DNA of 64,000 nucleotides, taken from assembly GCA_910583885.1 (NCBI GenBank), contig CAJUAC010000008.1, positions 8,881-72,880 on the forward strand, written 5' to 3'. The notes beneath the pieces are model-generated. The model had not been told where the DNA came from, did not search any database, and saw only the letters and a list, made by a program, of their open reading frames with translations. The position numbers and the translations under genes were made by a program. The stretch comes from an uncultured Oscillospiraceae bacterium. Its GTDB lineage: Bacteria; Bacillota; Clostridia; Oscillospirales; Oscillospiraceae. Shown one piece after another: positions 54,673 through 63,067 of this stretch (positions are counted from its first letter, which is position 1; every line of letters begins with the position of its first letter).

Positions 54673-54983
54673 CTAAAAATAGGAGAGCTCACAGGCATCC
54701 AGAATGCCCATGAGCTCCGCTTCATCGTCAGCCTGCCATGTGCCCTGACCGGGCTGACTGACTTCTCTTGTATGATGGTATCTTAGCCGCTGAAATGGCA
54801 GTTCTGCAAACGCCATTTTGACGGGGCTGGGCTGTCGGGAACAGGCGGTTCTTGAACTGTCGTGAGATGGTTCTTCTGCGGTACAAGAGGCGCAGGTGTA
54901 TGGTGATTGGATTGATACAAGTCTACGGAGCGTGGATTGCTTTCGTAGACTTTATACGGTAGAATGCGACCCGAGGTGAAAAA
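54673..54983 (-). pseudogene. Fragment of an unidentified accessory-element protein
   Basis: Two overlapping minus-strand frames read like one protein broken by a shift: ILPYKVYESNPRSVDLYQSN followed by a proline-rich linker (54783-54983), then MAFAELPFQRLRYHHTREVS and ADDEAELMGILDACELSYF (54816-54673). No ribosome site or conserved start is seen. The 3' end overlaps an imperfect hairpin (54684-54718) with a T-rich tail that could terminate transcription. Possibly the end of a protein from an integrative element; this is a weak call. Confidence 0.3.
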
Positions 54984-54984
54984 C

Positions 54985-55329
54985 ATGGATATAAAAAGGA
55001 AACGAGAACTTTTAGAATCGTGGGAAAACCGTCACCCAGAAATGGGTGTGATTTCTTTCCGATGCAGCGAAACGGATGAAACGTTTTTGACGATTGCCAC
55101 AGATATTCCCGCACAATTCAATCGGATTCGCTTTCAGCTCTCAGCCGGGAACTGTCCCAATAAGAGATTGCAGGAACTTTGGGTGCAATACGGCGAGGAT
55201 GCCTTTGAACTCCAAGTTGTGAAACGTCTGGAATATGATGATCCAGAGAAAGATCACAAGGATGGACTGGAAACGCTGTGTGAACTGTGCCTACTCGAAA
55301 ATCCGAAAGCAAGGAGGTTTTGGAAATGA
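54985..55329 (+). CDS. GIY-YIG nuclease-like small protein
   Basis: 114 residues: DIKRKRELLESWENRHPEMG, VISFRC, RFQLSAGNCPNKRLQELWVQYGEDAFELQVVKRLEYDD. This is the pattern of a small protein family annotated as GIY-YIG nuclease-like, widespread in accessory DNA; the GIY/YIG tyrosines are degenerate here (VISF, LTIA), so nuclease activity is doubtful. GAGGTG lies six bases before the ATG. Unlike its neighbours the frame is intact. Divergent from the decayed minus-strand cluster. Confidence 0.65.
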   Translation: MDIKRKRELLESWENRHPEMGVISFRCSETDETFLTIATDIPAQFNRIRFQLSAGNCPNKRLQELWVQYGEDAFELQVVKRLEYDDPEKDHKDGLETLCELCLLENPKARRFWK

Positions 55330-55481
55330 ACGAAAAAATTGTTGTGGCCGCAAACGGATATGACCGGGTAGATGGCCGCAATGCTTATCACTCTGACATT
55401 AAACGCATGACGCTGGAGTGTCCCATAGTTAAAGATCACATTGGTATAGCCGTCATGAAGCCGCTGTTTTCGATTTTTTGA
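55326..55481 (+). CDS. Short ORF coupled to the GIY-YIG-like gene
   Basis: 51 codons starting with ATGA overlap at the preceding stop: MNEKIVVAANGYDRVDGRNA ... and a hydrophobic end MKPLFSIF. No family recognised; it may be the truncated beginning of a longer gene. The overlap and direction are the only support. Confidence 0.3.
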   Translation: MNEKIVVAANGYDRVDGRNAYHSDIKRMTLECPIVKDHIGIAVMKPLFSIF

Positions 55482-55601
55482 CTCTAAATTTCAGAATCTT
55501 TTGACACTATGTGCCTATTTTTCTGGATAGTAATGCAGCGCCGGGAACCCCGCCCGCATCTACCAGCCCTTGTTACTGGTCAGATACAGCCTCTCCGCGC
55601 T

Positions 55602-56726
55602 CTACGGAGTCTGGATGCGGCGCAGCAGGATCCGCGCCTGGCCCAGCCGGGGAAGGGCATAGGCGAAAAAGCCGGCATAGGACTCACAATAATAGCTGCA
55701 CCCCAATTGCTCACCTTCAAGAACCCGGTCCCGCCGGCATCCGTTCCGGCATAAGGGATACCACCGGCAATGGCCGCATTTTTCCGGTACGCGCCGGGAG
55801 GCTTCCACAAAGCCCAACTCCTCCCTGGCACGGTCCAAGTCCTCCCAGGCGTCGTCCCGGACATTCCCGAGGCGGTATGCGTCCAGCCCGTAAAAATCAC
55901 AGGGGTAGACGCTGCCGTCCGCCTCCACCAGATACTGCAAGCCGCAGCACCCTCGCATGGAACACTGCTCCGGAGCGTGCCCCTCCAGCATCCAGAGCAG
56001 GTTGTCAAAATAGCGTATGGACCAATAGCGGCCCTGCTCCAGCTCCCGGTACCACAGGTCAAACAGCTTTTTCAAAAACTCCGCATACCGGCCCGGAGAA
56101 AGGGAGTATTCCTGGCCGCCCCGTTCCTCTTCCAGCGGGTCCAGGCAGGGAATGTACTGCTGAAACCGGAAACCCTCCCTGCATAGACTGGAAAAGACGC
56201 TCTGGACATGCCGGGCCAGATAGCCGGTCACTACGGTCAGGACATTGTACTCCACACCGGCCTGGTCCAGCCGACGGGCCGCCTGCCGCACCCGGTCATA
56301 GGTTCCCTTTCCCGCCCCGTCCAAACGGAAACGGTTGTGGCACTCCCGGCTGCCGTCCAGGGACAGGCCGGCCAGAAAGCGGTTCTCCTTGAAAAAACGG
56401 CACCATTCCTGGTCCAGCAGCGTTCCATTGGTCTGGATGGCGTAGTAAACCGCCAGGTTGGGCGGGGCGGTTTTTTTTACATGGGCGACGAAATCCCGAA
56501 AGAAATCCAATCCCGCCAGGGTGGGTTCCCCTCCCTGGAACAGGAATGTGACCGATCCCTCGGCCGCCTCCACCGCCTTCTCGATCAGAGCGTGGCTCAC
56601 CGCCTCCGGCATCCGGCCGTAATTGGGAACCGTGCGGGCCTTTGCCTCATCGGCATAAAAGCAATACGCGCAGCGCAGATTGCATCCGCTGGAAGCGGGC
56701 TTGAGTAAAATGCTCAGGGGTGGCAT
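55602..56726 (-). CDS. Anaerobic sulfatase-maturating enzyme (radical SAM)
   Basis: 374 residues. Radical-SAM cluster motif CNLRCAYC (Cys15, Cys19, Cys22), FLFQGGEPTLAGLDFF (SAM-binding GGE), QTNGTLL, GLSLDGSRECHNRFR, and a C-terminal SPASM-type cysteine cluster (CSMRGCCGLQYLVEADGSVYPCDF, CGHCRWYPLCRNGC). This is the anSME pattern; the enzyme oxidises the active-site Cys of sulfatases to formylglycine without oxygen. The sulfatase it should serve is encoded at 57900 and carries the required CxPxR motif. Last gene of the minus-strand module. Confidence 0.93.
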   Translation of the reverse strand: MPPLSILLKPASSGCNLRCAYCFYADEAKARTVPNYGRMPEAVSHALIEKAVEAAEGSVTFLFQGGEPTLAGLDFFRDFVAHVKKTAPPNLAVYYAIQTNGTLLDQEWCRFFKENRFLAGLSLDGSRECHNRFRLDGAGKGTYDRVRQAARRLDQAGVEYNVLTVVTGYLARHVQSVFSSLCREGFRFQQYIPCLDPLEEERGGQEYSLSPGRYAEFLKKLFDLWYRELEQGRYWSIRYFDNLLWMLEGHAPEQCSMRGCCGLQYLVEADGSVYPCDFYGLDAYRLGNVRDDAWEDLDRAREELGFVEASRRVPEKCGHCRWYPLCRNGCRRDRVLEGEQLGCSYYCESYAGFFAYALPRLGQARILLRRIQTP

Positions 56727-56762
56727 ACGGTACCTTCCTTTCCTTCCAGAGCGGCGCGCCGC

Positions 56763-57869
56763 TTACCTTGCCTCTCTTGCGGGTCCTACCGTCCTTCCCA
56801 GGTAAATCTCCGGCGGCAGAACATAGGTGTAGCCCTTATCGTCGCAATCCCGGTTTCGGATCATGCGCATCAGCCGGGCAGCCACCTCCTGGCCAATACG
56901 GTAGCCCTGATGGACAGAGCAGGTGACTCCCTCCGTTTCCCAGTCGTCACTGGAGTAATCGAAGCACACCAGGGAGCAGTCCTCCGGCACCCGCTTTCCC
57001 TGCTGCTCCAGCACCTGCCGGGTCAGCTGGAAGATCATGTAGTTGCAGCAGACCACCGCCGTGTAATGGGGCAGGCGCTTTAGAAACCGCCCAATAGAGC
57101 GAGCGTCATACGCCTCGCTGGAGGCACACCATTTGACGTAATCGTCCTGATACTCCACCCCGTTTTTCTGGAGGGTGGCCGTCATCCCCTGAAATTTCTC
57201 GATGCTCTGATAATTGTCGGAGAGGAAGATCCCGGCGATGTGCCGATGCCCCTGCCGGATCAGCAGGCCGATCAGTTCCTCGGCACAGCGCAGGTCATTG
57301 ACCACCACCCGGGGACATTTCAGGTTCTTATAATAGTTATTGTAGAAAATGACGGGAATCTGCTTTTGATAGATTTTCTGATAGTAGTCCAGGTTGGGGT
57401 TCAGCAGACTGGCCTTTACGCCGTCCACAATGAACCCCTGAAAGCCCTGGTTTACCACGGCCTGGAGGCAGCGGCGCTCATTGGCAAACTTGTTATCGGT
57501 GAGGAAGATGCGCAAATCCACCTGGTCCGGGGGCAGGATGCTTCGGATTCCGTCCATCAAACTGGAGTTGGCGTTCCCGTCCTGGCCCTGGAGGATCAGT
57601 CCGATTTTGGTCCTTCCCTCGCTGCCCCCCAATTCCCAGGACAGGGCCTCCTCTTTGTTAATGTAGGTTCCGCTTCCCTTCACCCGGAGAAGAAGCCCCT
57701 CCTCCGTCAGCCGGCTCAAGGCCCGGCGCACGGTTTCCCGGCTGACGGAGAGTTTTCGGGTCAGAACCGTTTCCGATGGAATCTTCGTATTGCTGGAAAA
57801 CTTGTTTTCCTCAATGTAGGCCCGCACCCAAAGGTAGACCATTTCCGACTTTCGGTCCAGTTCCTTCAT
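56763..57869 (-). CDS. GntR-type regulator with LacI-like ligand domain
   Basis: 368 residues. N-terminal GntR winged helix (VYLWVRAYIEENKF, KIPSETVLTRKLSVSRETVRRALSRLTEEGLLLRVKGSGTYI) and a C-terminal periplasmic-binding-like domain from about residue 85 (TKIGLILQGQDGNANSSLMDGI, VNDLRCAEELIGLLIRQGHRHIAGIFLSDNYQSIEKFQG), the AraR layout. It should sense the substrate or product of the sulfatase pathway. Located between the sulfatase and maturase genes on the same strand, so it probably controls the whole module. Confidence 0.9.
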   Translation of the reverse strand: MKELDRKSEMVYLWVRAYIEENKFSSNTKIPSETVLTRKLSVSRETVRRALSRLTEEGLLLRVKGSGTYINKEEALSWELGGSEGRTKIGLILQGQDGNANSSLMDGIRSILPPDQVDLRIFLTDNKFANERRCLQAVVNQGFQGFIVDGVKASLLNPNLDYYQKIYQKQIPVIFYNNYYKNLKCPRVVVNDLRCAEELIGLLIRQGHRHIAGIFLSDNYQSIEKFQGMTATLQKNGVEYQDDYVKWCASSEAYDARSIGRFLKRLPHYTAVVCCNYMIFQLTRQVLEQQGKRVPEDCSLVCFDYSSDDWETEGVTCSVHQGYRIGQEVAARLMRMIRNRDCDDKGYTYVLPPEIYLGRTVGPAREAR

Positions 57870-57899
57870 GACGCCCTCCCGGGAATCGCGCAGCTCTCC

Positions 57900-59252
57900 T
57901 CAGTCCGTAATGACGGGACGAGTCCCTTCCGCCCGCCAGATCCAGTCCAGCAGACGCTCCCGCAGCTCCGCCTTTACTTGGGCGTAGGCGGGGTCGGCCA
58001 CCACATTCTTCAGCTGGTGGGGGTCCTGTTCCATATCGTAGAGGAAATCGTCCGCATAGCGGTCCGAAGCCGCCGCCGCGCCGCCGTTCACACCAGGGGC
58101 ATAGACGGAGTAGGTATAGCGCGCCGTGCGGATACACCGGCCCACCCGGCTCTCGGAAATTTGCGCGAAAATCTCATTGGGCCTATTATCCGCCTTTTTC
58201 TCCACCACGTCAAGAAGGTTTTCTCCGATCATGGCGTCCCCCACGTCCACGCCCGCCAGGGCCAGGATGGTTTTGGGCAGGCTGGCGGTGCTCACCAGCT
58301 CCTCCACCGCCCGGCCGCCCCGGTAGGGCCCTCCGGCAATGACCAGAGGCACGTGGAGACAGGCATCATGGCAGGAACGCTTATAGTCGTCGTAGCCGTT
58401 GAGATGATCGTCCCGGTTCCGGGTGAGGAAGTGGGAGCCGTGGTCCGAGGCGAAGAGAATCACCGTATTCTCATACAGCCCCTTTTCCTTCAGCTTCGCC
58501 ACCAGCCGTCCCAGGTTCTCGTCCAGGCTGGCGCACTGGCCCAGGTAATCCGGGTACTCCTCGGCGGCGTTGCCCCCCAGGGCCTTCAGGTCCTCGGGCA
58601 GAACGAAGTCCCGGAACCGCTCCTTGGAGCCCTCCGGCCCCTCGTAGTGCTTGCGGTCGTTCTGGTGGTGGGGCTCGATCTGGGAGATGGTCATGAAGAA
58701 GGGCTTTTCTCCCGTGTAGCCGTCCAAAAATTCCAGGGCCATGTCGTTGATGCAGTCCGCCCGGTAGCCCTTGAAGTCGACCCGCCGGTCGTTTTCGTCA
58801 AAGACGAAGCCGTCGTAGCCGTGGGAGGTGAACTCCAGCACGTCGGCGGTGCGCCAGAAGCCGGTATAGCCCCCCCGCAGCTCCCGGGGGATGGCGGTGA
58901 CGGTGTGGTCGATGGTGGGGGGCTTTTCCAGCTCCCCGTCGCTGGCCAGGTGCCACTTGCCGATGTAGGCGGTCTCATAGCCCGCTTCCTCAATGTACTG
59001 GCCCAGGGTCTTAACCCCTGCGGGCAGCATGATATTATTGCGGAAACAGCCGGTCTCCGTGGGGTATTTGCCGGTCTGGAACAGGGCCCGGCAGGGGCCG
59101 CACACCGGCTGGGGAGAGAAGGCGTTGTCAAACTTCACGCCCTCCCGGGCCAGGGCGTCCAGATTGGGCGTGATGTCCAGGGGCTGGCCGAAGCAGCCGC
59201 AGGTGTCCCAGCGCTGCTGGTCGGTGAAGTAAAAAATAATGTTGTTGGGCAT
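57900..59252 (-). CDS. Cys-type sulfatase, cytoplasmic
   Basis: 450 residues of the alkaline-phosphatase-like sulfatase family. Metal ligands in IIFYFTDQQRWDTCGCFG (Asp11), active-site motif CGPCRALFQTGKYPTE with Cys51 for conversion to formylglycine and Arg55, AYIGKWHLA, DHGSHF with Asp/His. No signal peptide, so it acts in the cytoplasm. RBS AAGGAGG lies seven bases before ATG 59252. Two bases separate its start from the TctA stop. The CxPxR cysteine form needs anSME in anaerobes, which is encoded downstream. Substrate unknown. Confidence 0.93.
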   Translation of the reverse strand: MPNNIIFYFTDQQRWDTCGCFGQPLDITPNLDALAREGVKFDNAFSPQPVCGPCRALFQTGKYPTETGCFRNNIMLPAGVKTLGQYIEEAGYETAYIGKWHLASDGELEKPPTIDHTVTAIPRELRGGYTGFWRTADVLEFTSHGYDGFVFDENDRRVDFKGYRADCINDMALEFLDGYTGEKPFFMTISQIEPHHQNDRKHYEGPEGSKERFRDFVLPEDLKALGGNAAEEYPDYLGQCASLDENLGRLVAKLKEKGLYENTVILFASDHGSHFLTRNRDDHLNGYDDYKRSCHDACLHVPLVIAGGPYRGGRAVEELVSTASLPKTILALAGVDVGDAMIGENLLDVVEKKADNRPNEIFAQISESRVGRCIRTARYTYSVYAPGVNGGAAAASDRYADDFLYDMEQDPHQLKNVVADPAYAQVKAELRERLLDWIWRAEGTRPVITD

Positions 59253-59254
59253 GG

Positions 59255-60751
59255 TCAGTCCTCCTTCTGCGTGCTGCGTTCCTTCATCTTGCCCCGGACG
59301 ATGGTGCCCACCGCCAACAAAATCAGGACCAGGAAGATGATGCAGTACACGCTGCTGAAAAAGATCTTGGGGCTTCCGTTGGAGATGAGCAGGGCCCGGC
59401 GGAAGTTCGTCTCCGTCATGCTGCCCAGCACCAGCCCCAGGAGAATGGGCACCGGGGGAAGTTCCAGTTTCCGCAGAATCCACGCCAGCATACCGAAAAT
59501 CAGGGCTACGCCCACGTCAAAGAAATTCTCATTCACGGAATAGGCTCCAGCGAAGCAGAAGATGACAATGATGGGGGTGAGGATTTCCTGGGGTATGGAC
59601 ACTACTTTGGCAAAGAGGGTGGTGAGGAATTTGCCCTGAAGAAGCATGAAGATATTTACCAGAATCAACCCCAGCATGATGGCGTACATGATGTCCCCCT
59701 GTGTGGTAAAAAGGCTGAGACCGGGATTCAGGCCGTTGATCATCAGGGCGGAAAGCATGATGGCTACCGTACCATCTCCAGGAATGCCCAAGGTGAGCAG
59801 AGGAATCAGGGTTGCGCCGGTGACGGCGTTGTTGGCCGATTCGGCGGCGGCAATGCCCTCTACGGAGCCATGCCCGAACTCCTCCGGGTGCTTGGACATG
59901 TTTTTGGCAGTGTTATAGCTGAACCAGGAGGCCTCCGAGGCCCCGGTGCCGGGGATGATACCCACCATTACGCCGATGATGGAGGACAGCAGCACCGGAC
60001 GGGCCATGCGCTTGTATTCCTCCTTGGTGATGACGCCGTCATCCTTGATTTGGGTGGTGTCCAGATTCAGGCGGTCCAGCCGCTTCTCCGCCTTGGACAT
60101 GATCTCCACCAGGGCGAAAAGGCCAATGAGGCAGACCGCCAGGTCCAGGCCCAGGTACAGCCGGGAAATGCCGAAGGTGAAGCGGTCATAGCTGGTCATG
60201 GGATCGGAGCCTACGCAGGAGATGAGCAGTCCCAGGCAGGCGGAAATTAAGCCCTTGATCATACTCTTGCCCGACACGCCGGCGATGATGGTCAGGCCAA
60301 AGACACAGACCATGAAGTACTCCGCAGTGCCCAGCTGGGCCGCCACACGGGCCACCTGGGGCCCCAGAAACAGCAGCATCAGGGCTGAAAAGACCCCGCC
60401 GAAGGTGGATGCGTACAGGGCGATTTTCAGCGCGGCCTTGGTCCGGCCCTGCTCCGACAGGGGATGGCCGTCCAGCATGGTGGCCGCCGCGTGAGGGGTG
60501 CCGGGGGTGTTGATGAGGATGGCGGACACGCTGCCGCCATAGCCTCCGGCGCAGTAGATGCCAAGCAGGAACATCATGCCGGGAATAGCGGTCATGGAGT
60601 AGGTGACGGGCAGGAACAAAATCACGCACAGGATGACGCTCAGCCCGGGAATAGCCGCGAAAACCGAGCCGATAAACACGCCGATGTTAATCCATAGGAT
60701 GTTTTCCAGCGTAAACAAAAGGCCGGTGGCCGGGGCAATGTACTGTAACAT
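59255..60751 (-). CDS. tctA: Tripartite tricarboxylate transporter, large permease TctA
   Basis: 498 residues, about 12 transmembrane helices. Typical TctA features: IFIGSVFAAIPGLS near the N-terminus, YCAGGYGGSVSAILINTPGTPHAAATMLDGHPLSEQGRTKAALKIAL, the repeat-like GVMVGIIPGTGASEASWFSYN and IPLLTLGIPGDGTVAIMLSALMI. Works with the small subunit TctB and the binding protein TctC, secondary transport driven by ion gradient. Carboxylate-type substrates are usual in the family. Confidence 0.95.
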   Translation of the reverse strand: MLQYIAPATGLLFTLENILWINIGVFIGSVFAAIPGLSVILCVILFLPVTYSMTAIPGMMFLLGIYCAGGYGGSVSAILINTPGTPHAAATMLDGHPLSEQGRTKAALKIALYASTFGGVFSALMLLFLGPQVARVAAQLGTAEYFMVCVFGLTIIAGVSGKSMIKGLISACLGLLISCVGSDPMTSYDRFTFGISRLYLGLDLAVCLIGLFALVEIMSKAEKRLDRLNLDTTQIKDDGVITKEEYKRMARPVLLSSIIGVMVGIIPGTGASEASWFSYNTAKNMSKHPEEFGHGSVEGIAAAESANNAVTGATLIPLLTLGIPGDGTVAIMLSALMINGLNPGLSLFTTQGDIMYAIMLGLILVNIFMLLQGKFLTTLFAKVVSIPQEILTPIIVIFCFAGAYSVNENFFDVGVALIFGMLAWILRKLELPPVPILLGLVLGSMTETNFRRALLISNGSPKIFFSSVYCIIFLVLILLAVGTIVRGKMKERSTQKED

Positions 60752-60763
60752 AAATCCCCCTCC

Positions 60764-61279
60764 TTAAAAGTCCACGCCCAGGGCAAAGCGGAAAGCCGCC
60801 CAAATGGCTACCGCAATAACCAGGGTAATGACGTAGTAGGATTTTTTCCGGCACCGGAAATACAGCAGAAAGCCCAGGCAGCAGAATACCGCACCCACCA
60901 CAAACAGGCCGGTCCACTCGCTGAGGAAATAGGTGCCCAGCAGAATACCCAGAATTGCCAGCGCCTTGGCCTCCACCTGAATATTGATGACCTTCCAATT
61001 CAAGGGCTGTTTTGTGGCCAGCTTATAGACTTCCTTGCCAATCAGCATAGCGCAGCACAAAAGCATGACTGCCATCAGCAGGGTGGGAAACGCCCGGCCG
61101 TTGACCACGTCTTTCTCAGAAACTGCCACCTGGTCCGGCATGACCAGCAGAATTACCAGGGCAAAGAGCGCGAAGACTACGCCAGTAACCAGGTCAATAG
61201 GGATGCGGATTTCTTTTTCGTGCAGCTTCCGGCCCCAGGCGTCCATGCGGCCGTTGAACTGCTCTACCCATTGCTTCAT
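60764..61279 (-). CDS. tctB: Tripartite tricarboxylate transporter, small subunit TctB
   Basis: 171 residues with four hydrophobic helices, the TctB layout: IDLVTGVVFALFALVILLVMPDQVAV, then PTLLMAVMLLCCAMLIGKEV, AILGILLGTYFLSEWTGLFVVGAVFCCLGFLLYF and VITLVIAVAIWAAFRFALGVDF. Twelve bases before tctA. AGGAGG is placed at the usual distance before the ATG. Separated from tctC by the hairpin at 61313. Confidence 0.9.
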   Translation of the reverse strand: MKQWVEQFNGRMDAWGRKLHEKEIRIPIDLVTGVVFALFALVILLVMPDQVAVSEKDVVNGRAFPTLLMAVMLLCCAMLIGKEVYKLATKQPLNWKVINIQVEAKALAILGILLGTYFLSEWTGLFVVGAVFCCLGFLLYFRCRKKSYYVITLVIAVAIWAAFRFALGVDF

Positions 61280-61312
61280 AAGGGTCCTCCTTTCAAAATC
61301 CAGGGAATAAAA

Positions 61313-61351
61313 GGGGGAATGGGCGGGACCTCTGCCCTATCCCATTCCCCC
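61313..61351 (-). terminator. Intra-operon terminator after tctC
   Basis: Perfect 11-base arms GGGGGAATGGG and CCCATTCCCCC, 17-base loop, followed on the minus strand by CTTTTATT. Lies between the tctC stop and the tctB start. Confidence 0.8.
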
Positions 61352-61367
61352 ATATGGATCGCTGCGA

Positions 61368-62330
61368 TCAGCCTGCGACAATATCCTTATATTCGTTGAC
61401 GATGCTCTTCACGTTTTCCACATGGGCCTCCACATCCGCCACGGACATGGTGTCCACTTCCAGCAGCATGGTGCCCTGGAGCCACTCCACGACCTCTGTA
61501 TCCGCCAGAATCTTGCCGTAGAGCTCCTTCAGCTCAGCGACCTTCTTCTCGTCGGTGCCGGCCCGGGCCATGACAAAGCAGCGGTTGCGGAAGTAGGGAT
61601 AGCCGTGCTGGCCCACGCCCTCTACACCGGCGAAGGGACCGTTTTCAATGTTGCCCTCGTCAAAGGCGCAGACAATGGTTACGCCCTTTTGCTGATAGGT
61701 CTCCAGAATCTGGGACTGGTGGGAGACGGCGAACTGGGTCTCGCCCCGGGCCACGGCTTGAGCGGCCTCGGCAGCGGACTGGTAGGGGGTCAGCTTCAGC
61801 TTGTCGCCTGCGCCCATGGCGCCGAAGAGGGACGCGGCCAGGAACGCCTCAGAGCTGGTGGCACCGTTGACGGCCACGCTGATTTCCGTTCCCTGCTGGA
61901 CATAAGCTTCCAGGTCGGCCACGCTGCCGATGTTCAGCTTGGCATCAGCGGAGAGGACAAAGATGGAGGAATACAGGTTCTCCACAAACACAAAGTCCTC
62001 ATAACCGAACTGCATCTTGGCAGGGTCCAGGATGGAGGTGATGGACAACAGGCCCTCGCCCACGAAAACCAGCTCGGTATCGTTGGCCTTAGTATCGGCC
62101 ACCCAAGTGTTTACAGTGGCGGCGTCTCCCTTGATGGCTTCAGCCACCAAAGTGATGGTGTCGGAGTAACTGGTGGACTTGGTCGCCGCCTGCTGGCTCA
62201 CCATGGCGGCCACGCCGGAGGGGGCCCAGGGGCAGGTGACCTTCCATGTTGCGGACTTCTGGCCGCAGCCCGCCAGCAGGGCTGCGCACATGGCGGCAAG
62301 CAGTGCAATGCTGAGAATTCTTCTTTTCAT
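61368..62330 (-). CDS. tctC: Tripartite tricarboxylate transporter substrate-binding lipoprotein TctC
   Basis: 320 residues. Lipobox ALLAGC (Cys22), then the TctC-type binding fold: WKVTCPWAPSGVAAMVSQQAA, GDAATVNTWVADTKANDTELVFVGEGLLS, EDFVFVENLYSSIFVLSADA, ISVAVNGATSSEAFLAASLF, LTPYQSAAEAAQAVARGETQFAVSHQSQI. The usual PGGxxD motif is replaced by PWAPSG. First gene of the sulfatase module and expected to be made in excess. Possible operator repeats at 62449-62489. Confidence 0.88.
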   Translation of the reverse strand: MKRRILSIALLAAMCAALLAGCGQKSATWKVTCPWAPSGVAAMVSQQAATKSTSYSDTITLVAEAIKGDAATVNTWVADTKANDTELVFVGEGLLSITSILDPAKMQFGYEDFVFVENLYSSIFVLSADAKLNIGSVADLEAYVQQGTEISVAVNGATSSEAFLAASLFGAMGAGDKLKLTPYQSAAEAAQAVARGETQFAVSHQSQILETYQQKGVTIVCAFDEGNIENGPFAGVEGVGQHGYPYFRNRCFVMARAGTDEKKVAELKELYGKILADTEVVEWLQGTMLLEVDTMSVADVEAHVENVKSIVNEYKDIVAG

Positions 62331-62651
62331 AATCTCGCTCCTTTTCTGTTATGTATCAGATGCAGTCCGGGTTATTTTCCAACATCTGTATAATGAAAAT
62401 GTAGCATAAAGTCGCGCTTGATTCAACAGCTTTCAAAAGAAAAGACACAAAGTTGTCTGGTTATTGGTTTAGATGTAGAAACTTGTCTGCCTGATAATTG
62501 CTATTTTGGATATTTCATATAAATTTGTTGCCGCAGTTTTGTGACGTGCGCCGGAAGAAAACTGCGACAAACAAATGTTGAAACATTACTGTCTGCTTGC
62601 GCTTACCTTCTCCGCCACCTTGCAGTATATGTGGATGAATAGAGGTGTCAA
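62331..62651. other. Gene-free AT-rich gap upstream of tctC
   Basis: 320 bases between divergent genes. It contains the paired direct repeats at 62449-62489 and several TATAAT-like strings, but no promoter with two good boxes could be fixed. No gene recognised. Confidence 0.5.
62449..62489. promoter_or_regulatory. Direct repeat, possible operator upstream of tctC
   Basis: AAAGTTGTCTG at 62449-62459 and AAACTTGTCTG at 62479-62489, ten of eleven bases equal and spaced 30 bases start to start, about three helical turns. Candidate site for the GntR/LacI-type regulator at 56763; inference only. Confidence 0.4.
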
Positions 62652-62828
62652 ATGGTCGCAAAAGAACTGGATGTAATCCGACTGTCGGATGGGCGGACGG
62701 GAACTGTTCTGGAAGTTTATGAAAATAGCTCTGCCTATCTCATCGAAATCACAGATAATGGTGGAAAAGCGATTGATACACCAATTATTGCGCAGATAGA
62801 TATTGTGGAGGTTGTATGGAACGCATAA
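62652..62828 (+). CDS. DUF4926-like small protein
   Basis: 58 residues: VAKELDVIRLSDGRTGTVLE, VYENSSAYLIEITDN, IAQIDIVEVVW. The DVIRL...GxxGTVLEVY...YLIEI arrangement is that of DUF4926 proteins, small beta-rich proteins common beside toxin or defence genes in accessory DNA. AGAGGTG precedes the ATG. It overlaps the next, broken gene by 13 bases. Confidence 0.6.
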   Translation: MVAKELDVIRLSDGRTGTVLEVYENSSAYLIEITDNGGKAIDTPIIAQIDIVEVVWNA

Positions 62829-62973
62829 CCAGGAAAATTGCCCATGCCATTGAGGCAGTCATCCGGAGGGGCAATAATGCAGAAGTCAGAAAAAGAGAGA
62901 CCATGTAGTCGTCCTGGAGATCAAAAAGACAATCCAAAATCATCGATTACGGCAAGGTCAAGAACTGCGATAA
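62816..62973 (+). pseudogene. Frameshifted small accessory protein
   Basis: ATG at 62816 gives MERITRKIAHAIEAVIRRGN, NAEVRKR and then a stop at 62906. Removing one GA of the GAGAGA run (62893-62900) continues with DHVVVLEIKKTIQNHRLRQG to a stop at 62971. Such proteins (a helix, a xxGNxAEVxK strand and xVVVLEIKK) are common small ORFs in mobile elements; the function is unknown. The two-base slip at a dinucleotide repeat suggests a recent mutation. Confidence 0.45.
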
Positions 62974-63067
62974 CAAAAGATGGTATGCTTCAGCTGCATA
63001 TGTCCTGCCATATTTATTTGGCAGCGGCCTTGTTATGACCACAAATTTTGACCGTTGCCCAAACTAG
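62909..63067 (+). pseudogene. Fragment of a SIR2-like domain protein
   Basis: Open frame without a start: SKIIDYGKVKNC, then YASAAYVLPYLFGSGLVMTT, NFDR and a stop. The LPYLFGSGLVMTTNFDR string matches the NAD-binding SIR2-like domains of bacterial defence and effector proteins (family pattern xLLFxxGxVxTTNxD). Only about 45 residues survive; the domain continues neither up- nor downstream in any frame. Confidence 0.45.
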
